DNA of 64,000 nucleotides from Larix kaempferi (Eukaryota; Streptophyta; Pinopsida; Pinales; Pinaceae): assembly GCA_027924585.1 (NCBI GenBank), contig BSBM01002079.1, positions 434,001 to 498,000 on the forward strand, in the 5' to 3' direction. Made by a program: the position numbers and the translations under genes. Under the pieces are notes generated by a model. It was not told the origin of the DNA, did not search any database, and saw only the letters and a program-made list of their open reading frames with translations. This document shows, in pieces, positions 33,326 to 44,646 of this stretch; position 1 is the stretch's first letter; each line of letters opens with the position of its first letter.

Positions 33326-35082
33326 TGTTAGGGGCATGTTGGGCCTTTCCCAACAGGACCATTTTTGGTGACATTTTTGATGATAAATGGACCAGAGCTG
33401 TGCGCAGCTCAGGAAAATATCAAATTTTGCTTAAGTATCGGGAGTGTTGCGAAGATGTGTGCAGTACCAAGTTTTGAAGGATGCCGCGAGGATCAACGCT
33501 GCATAGGTTCAGTGCTGCGAAGGTAGTAGGCCACATGGAACCAGTAAAGTTGTGTACTGGATGGAGGATGGCCAGATATAGCGGATAGACCAGCGGTGGT
33601 CTACTTTTGGTGAGATTGCTGGAAAGATATCGAGTTGAGGGCATAAGCAGATCAGGAAGGCGGCCGACTATACGAGTCCGTTAAGCAGAGGATGGGTCGG
33701 GAAAGTGAGAGTTTGGCATGCAGCAGGGTACGTGACCGTTAAAAGGAAAACGGCAGATGGAAAGCGACTGGGAGCTGAGCCAGTTGTACGTGGTTGATAA
33801 GGGACGAACGGCCTGTAGAGAAAGCGACTGGGAGCTGAGCCAGTCGCACGAGTCCGCTAGTGGAAGGGCGGCTCGAAGTGGATGACATGTTGGTGTGCAC
33901 GCAACAGGAAGGCTGAAAGTGACGGATCTAAGGCGTGGAGGACTGCCAGGACAACATAATCGCTATCATAAGCCAGCATGATGGTTCAGAGGGATCGTAG
34001 TGGTTTGGAAACCCTAAGGGTTTCGGTCTTCAATGTTGTAAAGACACGACCTTCGGGTGTGATCTATTTAAGAAGACCATTTTTGTATAGGAAGGGTTGG
34101 AAAAGGTAAAGGGTCATTGTTGATGATTGTTATGGTGATCATATTGTATTGTAATATCTTTCGAATCAAGAATAGATTGTAAAGGCTCTGCAACTGAGTG
34201 CGCAAAGACCTATTTGAGCAAGAATAGAGCCGCAGCTGAGTGCGTGGCTAAGAACTGTGACCCTTCCTTAAAAGAAATATCAAACACAGTTCTTGTGGAT
34301 GTAGATTTCCATCCGGGGAAGTGAACCACGTTAAATAGTGTGTTGTGAGACTAAATGTTTATGTGTTTGAATTTATATTTATCTGTTCTGTAGTTGGATG
34401 TTGGAATGTTTACTTACAGTCTATTATGAGAAGGCTTTTATATGCATTTTCCATCAAGAGAGTATGGAATGATATGTTAAGTCTGCATGAATAGATGTAT
34501 GGTTAATATTCACCATTGCTTCTGAGAACTGTAAATTGATCACCTGCCTGAGTAAGGAGGGAGTTGCATAAGTACTGTTATGATCACAGTTGACGAATGT
34601 ATGATAGTTATTTCGTACCTGAGGGTTATGCTTAAAATAATACATATCTTAACCATCTGATAGGTAATAAGCCCTTTAAGTGCATTGCTAGATGGATGAG
34701 TGATACTCTGTGCATTACCTTAGGTCTTTTGAAAGGCAATCCCAACATAGAAGGTCAGGCGGCAGTGTTCGTCGCGTCAATAGTAGTCCCGCAGTAAGGA
34801 AGGAAGTAGTGGTGCGGACCGCGGTGTTGACCATCGCCACGCAGTCCGACCCTCGCAGCGTACAGCCAGTTCACTGCCGCGAACTTCGACATAGTCATCA
34901 GCTCATCACTCACTGTGGACATCTGAGTCCGCAATGCCCCATTAGAAACACCTCGGGTGAGACCTCATCCTACTTGCGGGTTGTTGCCGAAAGGGCCGGT
35001 GCAAAGGGGTTTTGTTGGTTTAAGGTAACCGCGCAGAACCTGGTTCTTCATAAAACCTCTGGCCAGCATTGTATAGCCAACA
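33326..35082 (+). repeat. Element D 3' LTR (1757 bp)
   Basis: TGTTAGGGGCATGTTGGGCC...GTATAGCCAACA, colinear with 22366-24124. It is followed by target copy GAGTG (35083-35087). Confidence 0.9.
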
Positions 35083-35530
35083 GAGTGAGACTACTGTAGA
35101 TATCTTTAAGAGCATTTGGAAAAGAATGGAGAGCGGAATGGGTTATGGGTTGAGAGATATAGTCTTGTGGCTTGGGGGTGGACTCTCAGTAGAAATAGTA
35201 TATGCTATACAGAGTACCTATGGTTGGGTGTAAAATGACACTTACACAACCATTTGCTTGGATCTGGATTCCATATAAGTATTCTCTTATATCCAATATG
35301 TGCTTGATTTTCTATATACTATTATTTGAATATGCTATGCTGCTATGATTATGCATGTGATGTAATATGCTAGTAATTGCATGTATTATGTGTGTGGATT
35401 GATTTAAATTCCATTGTTTTTATATTATGCATATGCACATGTTTTTATTTCTTGTTTATGGATATTATATGGCCTCCAATATTAAGTTAGAACTCATAAT
35501 CGATTCATATCCCACTATATTCCATTTGAC
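35083..35530 (+). repeat. Probable continuation of element A 3' LTR or its flank
   Basis: Directly after D's target duplication the pre-insertion sequence resumes. It is AT-rich with no coding signal. Because A's other LTR is outside the window, I cannot tell where A ends. Confidence 0.35.
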
Positions 35531-35544
35531 TGATGGACAAGGAC

Positions 35545-35665
35545 ATTACAACTAAGCTAGGAATTACTCTTGGTGCTAAAGAGGGCACTAACCCTGGCAC
35601 AATTTTAGGCGCTAAAAAGGGTGCTAATTTAGGCACTAAAGAGGGTGCTAATATTGGTTCAACTC
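35545..35665 (+). repeat. 24-bp minisatellite with an open frame
   Basis: Degenerate units of about 24 bp of the type TAGGCGCTAAAAAGGGTGCT occur about four times, plus partial units. One frame (35533-35739) reads as a Gly/Ala/Lys repeat (LGAKEGTNPG, LGAKKGAN, LGTKEGAN). A further single unit remains near 35755. I see no sign that it belongs to a gene. Confidence 0.6.
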
Positions 35666-36819
35666 TTGGCACCTTAGTGAAATGTCATTTCACAACAAGT
35701 TTAGTGCCAGAATCTTCAACTCAATTGGAAAAATTATAGTAAAAAGGATGCTAAATTAGGCGCTAATTGCTTATTTTGTTGTAGAGCATGGACTATTAGG
35801 AATAGTGTGAGGTCATGCTACAACCGAATGATAGTGGGAGAGATAAATGTTTATCAAGTCTTTGAATAATCATATACTCTCTACAATTTGATCCACTTAA
35901 CTAGTCAAAAATCTCCTATGTTCAAGCCCGTTTTTACCCCATCAAGCTCCTTCGTCCTTGTTGCTTCTTTTGAAATTTATGCTACTCATTTCGCTATTCT
36001 TTTGTATGCCTTGCTAATTGTTTTTTGTGCTATTTTTCTTTCCTTTCCCTTTCTCTATGAATCCTTTCCTACTTCTGTTGTTCTACCACAACAATCCTTC
36101 TTGCTCTCTTTGCATTTGCAAGATCCTTCTTCATTTATTTCAATTCCATAATCACCTTTTTATTTTGTTCTACCTCAACAAATAGTATGATGTGATCCTA
36201 TGGAGTTAATAGCTATGATATCCTACTTAATTGAAGAAAATAAAGTTATATCATATCCTTAATTTTTCTCACTTTATCCATTGGTAGCCTTAGGATTGTC
36301 TGAGTAATGGTATGATACTTGGCTAATTATGAGGAAAATTTGGAAGTTGTGATTCTTCTTCATTGGATTCTCCATTTGGTTATTCATCACCTCCATTATG
36401 TTCTTCCACACCTACAACCTCCACAAAATAATGGACAAATGCATTGTTGTTCATATTTGTTGATAATGAAGGCATGTAAATCCCTTTTCATTATTGTTGG
36501 TAACAATGTTTCTATTCATATTCATCATGGATTCTGCTAACCATGCATGTCTGATTGCTTGGATTTGCAATGTCAATTTCTCATTGATACTTCTTATTGT
36601 TTGAAAACCTTCAATACTATTTGATTCAACAATGTCATCTTGAATCTATTCTACAAAATTTATATATAGTTTTTGTTATGCAACTACTTACTTAATCTTT
36701 TGTGTTGCTTCAACATCTGATTGAGTAGCACAAACATGTTTATTATTGTCACCTAATGGATAGAAGTGTCTTTGAGAGAGGCTCAACATTTTCATCTTCC
36801 TCCCCATCTATATCAAAAT

Positions 36820-38040
36820 CTTGGATACCTTCGTAAGAGCATCATAATTTAGTGGTTAGAATCTATTTTGCCTAAATCCAATCTTGATGTTGGAGGGTGT
36901 AAGAGCCCTTTGAAAAAATCTACTAATAAGTTCTTCTAATTCAAAACTATTTACCTCTATCCTTGGGTTCTTTTTCATCCATGATTCTCTCAAACCTAAA
37001 GTAATTATTAAAAGGTCCAAACACACTTACATCTAGGGGTTGCAACACATCAAAGTCAACAAGTGTATGCCTATCAAGTTTGCCTCCTCCATGGTTTGTA
37101 AATCCATGTGGCTTCTATGGCCATACAAATTAACAAGTGTCTATTAGTAAGTGATACACTAATAGGTACAAATGCAATAAAATGATAAATCCAATTCATA
37201 AACAATTCTATAGTCATCCATGCATTGGGATGAGCATCCATGCATGCTCTTAGCTCACAAATTTTTATATAGTTCTTTATATTTGTATTTCCCTTGAACA
37301 ATTAGAGCTCAAGGATTGATAAGTTGATTGCATTTACACAACATAATGTATCCTACCCACTCTATGCTCTTAGGTAATGATTTTGGCACATTCATGCTCC
37401 CCCTATTGGAAATTTTCCACATGCTACAATTCCTTTCAACACATAAATCAATCTCATCATAGTTCCATATATGTTATGAACTATATTAATGTTTCTTATA
37501 TGCCTTGGACAAATTGACATAGAACTTGGTCACAACTGCATGGCATAAATTCAAACCGTTGTCTCTATATAAGCCCTTCATTGTCATAATAAAATATATG
37601 GATGTCTTTTATTAAATTCCACCCACTATGATTTCCCATGAAATCCATCTGTGAATGGATTTAACCTTCGTTGACATAATAGATAAACATTGGCCTTTAG
37701 TTATCAACTCCATCCTATGGCCCATTTCAACCATATCCCTACACCAAACAATGATTTATTCTTCCTCTTATTCAGTTAGTACTATAACAATGCTTTTCTT
37801 GTTTGCATGTGTGAGACCATTTAGCCAATAATGCAATGATGTTGGTGCCATACTATATTTTCTACTTTATGTTCTTATTAAATTTTCATTGAATTCAACA
37901 TTTCCAATTGCCTTAAGCATATCCTCTTTTGTCTATCCTTTGATAAGATTGATCTTCTTAGTTGAACTAGCACTTTGTAATGGGATAGATGGTGGAACAA
38001 CACCTTAAACCTTTGCCTCATTATGCTATACTTCAAGATT
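36820..38040 (-). pseudogene. Pogo-like (DDE_1, Tc1/mariner superfamily) transposase relic
   Basis: Read on the - strand from about 38040 downwards: an N-terminal helix-turn-helix (KEDMLKAIGNVEFNEN, near 37950-37880), a CENP-B-like segment (MAPTSLHYWLNGLTHANKK, then IIVWCRDMVEMGH), and DDE_1 core pieces (NAWMTIELFMNWIYHF, SLTNRHLLIC, near 37230-37130). The core ends with the FGPFNNYFRFERIMDEKEP and RALTPSNIKIGFRQNRF segments (37010-36850). The order matches plant pogo/Tigger-like transposases that cut and paste DNA. There are many stops and frameshifts. A poorly conserved tail may extend to about 36300. No terminal inverted repeat could be fixed by eye. Confidence 0.75.
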
Positions 38041-39510
38041 TACATTTGTATTCTCTTTAGGAGCAACCTAGTTTAGTTCCCCATCTAAGGTAGATTATTG
38101 TAGATGGGAACCCCTGGTGTGACCAGTGTTCTTGTCCTCCTTATACAAGTAACATAATTCACTCTTGACATGACTGGGAAACCTTGTAAACATATAGACA
38201 ATGTAGAATAATTGATGTCAGTATATTGTAGAAGAACATGTAAATATAAACATATATGACAACATACCAAAAACTTGGACAAGAAGATAGTTTATGACAT
38301 TGTGCCAATACCTGAACTAAAAAGACTTTATAAGGGAGTGTTGATCTATTGAGCAATTTCATACTATATAATGTAGAAATGGTGCTCCCATGAATAATAG
38401 ATGTTGATTAAAGTACTCCATTGTAAATTTGATTGGTGAATGGTCCATGGCATGGGTTGCATACTTGGATTTTTGAATGGGTATAGGATTTATTTGATTA
38501 TGATCTAATGATTAGGAAATTCCCCTAGTTGATCCTTGCATTTTTTAAGTGTTTAATGGTCTTAAGGGATTGATTTGATAAATTTAATGAGTTATGGTCA
38601 TGGATTGCATTAGAGGGTGCATATTTAGCATTGGTTTGTTGATCACACTTGAAGGTGAGGTTGATAATAAATGTTTGAAATAATTTGTAAGAGGAAAATA
38701 ATGTTAAAATATATCTAGGCTTTGATGTTAGACATATCTGAATCTGATTTATTGCAAACATTCTCTAGATATCAATCGATGTGTCATGTGTTATATATGA
38801 TAAAGAATATGTATTTCAAAAAGATTGAATATTGTTGGATTAAACTTAAGATAGTGCTAAATATATATAGATTGCTTCTTTATGTCAAAACAATAATGAC
38901 ATGGCCTATACATGATGTATAACATACTTGTAAGCTATATACTTTAGTACATTAAAAAACAATTTTGATTTTTAAATATGGTAGGCATAATGAATTTATA
39001 AATTTATAAGTTTTTTTTAAATTTTTATATAATTCTATATTATTTTAATATATATTATTGTGTGTTTATATTGAATTATAAAATGTTTACAAATTGGGTT
39101 TTATTTCCATCTACAATTTAATAAATTGAAAAGATTGAAAAAATTTAAATCAATAACTTTTATATTTAATTTTAAAAATATAAATAATTAATAAATTAAT
39201 TAATAACTAAAATTAATTTTAATATAATCTATTTTATAGAATAATAATAATAATTATACAAATTCCCCAACATACTTCCTCTTACTTCCTCTTAGGTTCT
39301 CTATAATTTTTTAAATTCACAAAACTAATAATGTGAAATTCATTACCAACTAATTCATAATATGAAATGTTACAACACCTTAGGAATGGTTCCTATCTTA
39401 GTAAAATTAAAAGATGAAATATAACTTGATAAAAAAACAAGTAAGGACGAAAAGTAATTAAATTTCATGAATATCCATTATGTTGATTAATTTAAAGAAT
39501 ATAATATTAA
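37917..39510 (-). repeat. Pogo-associated repeat, copy 1
   Basis: This stretch, which starts within the transposase and runs through its upstream non-coding part, is repeated at 59003-60395 plus 62716-62905 at roughly 85-90% similarity by eye. It is AT-rich with no gene beyond the transposase N-terminus. The shared - strand ORFs (38085-38282 and 59181-59366) are by-products of this duplication. Confidence 0.75.
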
Positions 39511-39544
39511 CATAAAATCATTTTAATAATTTATCTACATATGA

Positions 39545-39606
39545 GTTGGTTTGGGGTTTTTGTTTTGTTTTTTTTTTTCTGCAAAAAACAAAAACTCCAA
39601 ACCGAC
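39545..39606. repeat. 22-bp imperfect hairpin with T-rich loop
   Basis: The left arm GTTGGTTTGGGGTTTTTGTT pairs with the right arm ending AACAAAAACTCCAAACCGAC, with only two mismatches that are G-U compatible in RNA. The loop is about 18 nt. It lies just beyond the end of the pogo-associated repeat. Confidence 0.7.
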
Positions 39607-41501
39607 AACAATAATGACGACAATAATAATAAGCCGACCTACATTGAAAGTTTATTATTTAATGGTCAAATAAAAGCAATTATCGTACTTAAATGAAGGT
39701 TTTGGTAACCATCTCAGAGGAGAGATTGAAACATTGAGCATAGTCTTAAACATTAGACGCAGTTTCAGATTACGAAATAATCATCCGTGTGTATGACAAC
39801 CTTCAGATCTCTTTTTTAGTTTTTCATTATATGAGATAACTTTTTTTTATATAATTTACTAATGTTATAGTTAGTATAGCCATAACATATGGTTGTAAAT
39901 GAAACTAATTACTCTTTGTGGCATATAGTTATAGATGCAAACACACATCAAAGAAAAGTATCAATGAGATTTGAGCATTATTATTTTGTATCAACATATG
40001 TGAATATACATTCTCTTTAATACTTCACTATAAAATAAAATAAATCCATTTCATAATTATATTTATATTTATAATATATATATATATATATATATATTAA
40101 AAATTATATTAGATTTATTTTTTATATTAATTAATTTTTTCATCACTCATCTCACTTAGTCTTTTTCTCATTTTCTCTAATGGAATGGGCTAAACTCTAG
40201 ACAGAATGCACCTTTACTGGCGATTTTCACCGGAATCTGGTGAATGGGAAATTGCTGAAACTGCAATTTGGGTTCTTTGAATTGCAATTTTGGTTGCAGG
40301 AATGGCTTCAGCGACCTCGAAAACCCCTGGGGCACCCCGATTATGCAATTCTAGCAACCCAAAACTGTCATTTAAACAATTTCAGCCAGATTTTCGCCGG
40401 ATTCTTGATGCATTCGGTTTCTCTATTAATCCGACAAACTTGAATCAATATATCTTTAAAACAAAAGTATCCTCAAATCTTCTTTTAATTTTTGTCATTG
40501 TTTTCATGGTATTCCCACCAACTCATTGATGGATAGTTTTGAACTAAAACTTTGTAATATCTGGAAAATCAGAAAAAGGTAAAGCAACCCAAACACCAAC
40601 AAAAATAAACAAGAAACAAGTAAATATGCCGTGCATTGTTCAATCAAATCCTACTTAGTTCTCTAGACACTTAGATGTCATAATCAAAAGGAAACCGTCA
40701 TAATCAATGAGACTAATCCATGGAAACAAAGTGAGAGTATGCAAAGATGGTTGAAAGAATATATCTACATGGAAAGATTAGGTCCAAAGTGCTTTTAGCA
40801 CAAAGGCATAAGGCCCAAATGATGAATTTTACCGGCTCTCATGTGCAATTACTCCATTCAAAGATTATCTGGTTAAAAATTCAACGGTGAAGCTGCATCA
40901 AATTGGCCCTGACAAGATATTATTCATTTTGCAAGCTGTGTTTTCTCTTCAATAAGCCTTAATTAATTAGAATTTTTAATGTCCTTCCTTTTGTGCCAAA
41001 GGCCAGAGTGGCTTTATTGGAATCTTATATGGGGTAGATGCAGTGAGGAATTGCTTGGCAGTAACATCCCTAGGTTGTCTGTCCACCGTGAACTTTTTAC
41101 ATGACAGCAACTCGGTGACGAAATTTACTAACGTCCACGCACACGACATCACACCTAACACTTTAACAAACGTTCAAAGTAGCTTACATTGGAAGTTAAG
41201 TTTCTGTTAAAACATGGGAAAAGGCAAGAAAAGTGTGTCTAAAAATGGGAAAAGGAAATAAAAGAAATGTGAAATTAATCTGTTAATACACGATCGTAAT
41301 CCGGGCACGTCTCAAACGTTCTTCGTAACCAGACAACGGAAAACACGCCAAACGTGACTGACGGCGTTGATGTCTCTTTCACTTTAATTGACGTCGGGCA
41401 GGCTGTGGAATTGTCCACGTGACTTTCAAGTTGGACAGCCCATAATAAAATGCACCGCCAGCGTGTCACCAGTATATTCCTTTCCACTGAATTGTGAGAG
41501 A
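39607..41501. other. AT-rich gene-free stretch and possible upstream region of the MAPKKK relic
   Basis: It contains a (TA)n microsatellite at 40074-40097 and otherwise no repeat or gene that I can support. The last few hundred bases have higher GC and a TATA-like ATAATAAAATG near 41442, 60 bp before the MAPKKK ATG. They could be the old promoter and 5' leader. Confidence 0.5.
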
Positions 41502-41951
41502 ATGGGGATTGAACCCGAGAAGACGATAGCCGAGGAGGGATGGGTGAGGGGTGCCATTGTTGGGGACGGATCTTCTGGAACAGCGAGCCTCGCTATGAGC
41601 AGGTCTGATGGCCAACTATTTGCAGTCAAATCCGCAGTCAGTTTTAGTTTGGAATTGGATAACGAGTACCGGATTTTACAGTGTATGGATTCTCCATATA
41701 TTGTTCGCTGCCTCGGGCGCAGTTTCAGTGTTGAGAACGGTGCAGAGGTGCATAATTTGTACATGGAATACATGCCAGGTGGCAGCGGAGCGGATCTGCT
41801 GACTAATTTTGGAGGGTGGCTGGACGAATCCGTGATCAGAACTTACACTCGTAGCATCCTGCGTGGAATCCATTACCTTCACAAGCAGGGAATTGTGTAC
41901 TGTGATATCAAAGCGAAGAATATTCTTGTGGGTGCCAAGGGTGTGAAGCTC
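41502..41951 (+). pseudogene. MAPKKK-like protein kinase, N-terminal part (kinase N-lobe and catalytic loop)
   Basis: From ATG 41502 (MGIEPEKTIAEEGWVRG) 150 residues align in order with plant MAPKKK17/18-type kinases, cytoplasmic or nuclear enzymes that phosphorylate MAPKKs in stress signalling. Visible: Gly-rich loop GDGSSGTAS (residues 21-29), Lys43 in FAVKS, Glu55, hinge YMEYMPGGS (87-95), and the helix with LDESVIRTYTRSILRGIHYL. The catalytic loop is YCDIKAKNIL (133-142), where H-C/R-D has become Y-C-D. The match stops at GVKL (residue 150), just before the D-F-G motif. The frame then runs into foreign DNA and a stop at 41973. Such kinases are usually intronless and no splice donor is seen here, so I read this as a broken gene. 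Confidence 0.82.
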
Positions 41952-43117
41952 AATTACACATCAAGAGAAAGATAAAGAAGAGAGATTGAGAATAATATTC
42001 TGCACAAATAGAAGTACTTTTTAAGGAAGAAGAGAATTCGCTTCACATTGAATTCATCAATCCTGTATAACATATTTATACATTATTCACATGCATCGGC
42101 TTCTATTTTTATCTTTTGACTTCAGTATGAACTCGCCCTCCATGTGGATGCAACAATCTTGCATGAAGAAGTGCGCCCCACTTCTCATGCAGTGCATTAA
42201 CTCACTAAATTGATTCTTAGGATGAACTCACCCCTTAACTAAAAGCTTACCCACTTAGTTAGGTGTCCAACTTAAGTGTCATCATGTAAGTGTCACAAAT
42301 CAAGTGTCGTCTTTTGGTTTAACATAAGTGTCGTCTTTTCTTAGTTAACTAGATCTCCGTGCAATAAGTGTCGTTTAACATAAGTGTCATCATGCAATAA
42401 CACTTAGTTAACTAGATCTTCTTTGTTATAACTTAGTTAACTCGTTTAACTGATTCTTTCTTGTTAACATCAATGTAGTGATCATTTCGAGTTCTCTTTT
42501 GATTTACTGAAGTCTTCACTGAGGTTTAACAATTCGAATTCTCTCTTAATTAATTATTTTATGTGCAATTTGAATTCTCTCATATCTTATCACATCTTAT
42601 CTTTATCTATTGTCTTATCTGCATGGTCCACATGTGCCAACTTAATTATCATATCAAATATACTAAGGAGATTTTCTCAATGATGTGATCATATTGTCCT
42701 ACTATCGTTCCAAGTGGTTATATGCTAAAGTAATTCACTCTAGAGGTGGTCGATCTCTAGAGGAGACTTAATAGCTCAACCATAGTTAGTAGCACATCAC
42801 ACACCATACATGCTTCGACATGCAAAGCATCACCTCAACGCATGAGACACCACCTCAACACATGAGGATTTGTCTTGACACACAAGACCTTAGCCTTGAC
42901 TAGCAAGACTGTACAATATTATCACTTTGACAAACAAAGCACTTGCCTCAACACATGAAGCTTAACCATTCTTGAGTTCAACTCAAGATTCTTCTCCAAG
43001 TTTTCTGACTCCAACCCAAGCTCCTATAAGGCACTACCTCAACACACGAGGCTCAATCTTGACACACAAGATTGACCTAGAGAATGACTCATGATGTTGT
43101 AACTTTAACACTCTCCC
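41952..43117 (-). mobile_element. LTR-like insertion (probably copia-type LTR with adjacent purine tract) in the MAPKKK gene
   Basis: On the - strand it begins GGGAGAG (possible purine tract, 43111-43117) followed by TGTTAAAGTTACAACATC and runs about 1.16 kb to ...CTTGATGTGTAATT. It is rich in short repeats: AAGTGTCRTC-type motifs at about 42260-42400, and CTCAACACATGAG / TTGACACACAAGA motifs at about 42780-43070. It has no coding region. The TGTTAAAG start after a purine tract is typical of plant copia LTRs. No exact target duplication was seen, which suggests that a deletion removed the rest of the element and the kinase C-lobe. Confidence 0.55.
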
Positions 43118-43726
43118 AGGGACAGAGTCATGGCACTGGCTTCAGCTTGTAAATTTGAAGATGTTGTTGATGGGCCTAATTGGTCTGCAAACCCCCTTGG
43201 TCAGTGAATTACTGTGAGATCTTCCAGAGGCAAGTCTCCAATTTCAGATTCTCCTCTCTCAAATTCCGATAGTTGTAGAGGCTCCTTCAGCCATGATCTT
43301 TCTTCAAGCTCAAAATCCAGCAATTGGGAAGAGTTGCAGCGAAGATGCAAACACGATGATTTCTCAGAGTCCACGGTCTCTGCAATACATGTTCAACATG
43401 ATTTATCTTCCAACACCTGTTCTGAGACTCTACAAGGCAACTTGCTTTCCTGGCAGTCGTATGGAAATTCATCTCACATCATTCCTTGTAGTCAACCTGA
43501 CACATTGAGACTAAGAGAGACATTTTATGTGCTTGATGATAAGTGCTCCTCTATCACTAAGGAAGGAGCAGCTTGCTGCCCTTGTAGTAGCAGTATGCAC
43601 ATTAGCCAATTTTGTCATACAAGCATGACAAAGGCACAATTGTACATTAACTATATGGCAAATATATTTTTATGTACATTTGATTCAAAAGTAATTCCAA
43701 TTGATTTTATTTGGCCACATAAATGA
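43118..43726 (+). pseudogene. MAPKKK-like protein, C-terminal regulatory tail
   Basis: One frame reads MALASACKFEDVVDGPNWSA, NPLGQ, stop (TGA at 43205), ITVRSSRGKSPISDSPLSN, then a Ser-rich tail to TAA 43724-43726. The W-x-A-x-P-L...(W)-I-T-V-R pattern is what follows the kinase domain in plant MAPKKK17/18-like proteins. The stop probably replaces the tryptophan of this motif. About 100-120 residues of kinase C-lobe (D-F-G to subdomain XI) are missing between 41951 and 43118. Confidence 0.65.
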
Positions 43727-44076
43727 TTTCTGGATTGGAGATTTCACTTGCATTACTATCTACTTTCTCTTGAAAAAAAAATTGCCCTGTATATCATATA
43801 TCTCAACAGTAAGCATGAAGCACAACATATATATCATGATGCTGGATTTTGATTTTGAAACATCATGTCACACCATTAACCACCAACATTGTGAGGCCCT
43901 CACTTCAGGAGCTTGTCCACCAAGTATATAGCTGGAGATAAAGCAAGTGCTCCAACTTACAAATAGATCACAGATACACATGAGCCAATGGAATTTTTTT
44001 ATGGTTTGACCGACTGAATTTGATTAACTGAAACATATTATGACAGAGTGAATTTGATTAACTGAAAAATACTAAA

Positions 44077-44166
44077 AAAAAAATCAACGGCCAAAGATTT
44101 TTAATCACACGAATACCTTACTAAAAAATCAAAGGCCAAAGATTTTTAATCACACGAATACCTTTG
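44077..44166 (+). repeat. 45-bp tandem duplication
   Basis: Two near-identical units carry the core CCAAAGATTTTTAATCACAC followed by GAATACCTT. The core begins at 44091 and again at 44136. Confidence 0.8.
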
Positions 44167-44646
44167 GCTGAGTGCTTCTTTTTCTTTAAAAATAAGCCCT
44201 TGAACTCATTTCTTTGTGTTGGGTTTCTAGTCTTGTCCTTTGGCTTGTTAAGGACAGGCTTAAAATAAGTAACAATCCCAATTTCTCCGAGTGGTTTCCA
44301 CTTCTCAGTTCAGGTATTTTTTGTGGTTTCCGAGGGAGGTTTCTCAGTATAAACCCAGCTTTATAAATTCCATTAAACGGAATGGTGAATGGATTTGGAT
44401 GAAGACACTAAGCACCTGAATAAGATTTACAAATAAATTTCAGCCCAGAGACTATATGTACTTAGGGAATTGAAAAATATAAACATTTAATTACAGAATC
44501 TTTAAAAAAAATTACAACATGTAAAAAATTGAACATTTTTCGAAGGGGTTTATGTACCCTATCAAAAGAGCATGCGATCCTGTGTTAAAATCAACCAGTA
44601 CTCCCATGATTAAATGTAAAGTATTGCTTCCATTATACCTTTCTTC

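Larger units (their letters stand above)
22366..35082 (+). mobile_element. Element D: Ty3/gypsy element lacking RT and carrying an extra post-integrase ORF
   Basis: D is a 12.7-kb insertion in A's 3' LTR. Order: LTR, PBS, gag with five knuckle positions, protease, second gag-like domain, RNase H, integrase, spacer with a TATA-like box, an accessory frame of about 2.9 kb, hairpin, LTR. The RT domain is absent although its neighbours are present. Most inactivating changes are stops and Cys-to-Tyr changes of the C-to-T/G-to-A kind; frameshifts are few. The LTRs look about 95% identical. The arrangement recalls Tat/Athila-like elements by its PBS type and extra ORF, but I cannot place the clade firmly. 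Confidence 0.9.

Noticed and set aside
35083-36300. Possible full remainder of element A's LTR
   Set aside because: With no second A LTR in the window, the end cannot be placed. Only the first part is listed, with low confidence.
40240-40529. Two overlapping + strand ORFs of 67 and 79 codons
   Set aside because: No start context, no domain and no conserved partner; not supported as a gene.
41426-41773. 115-residue - strand ORF over the kinase
   Set aside because: Antisense shadow of the MAPKKK N-lobe.
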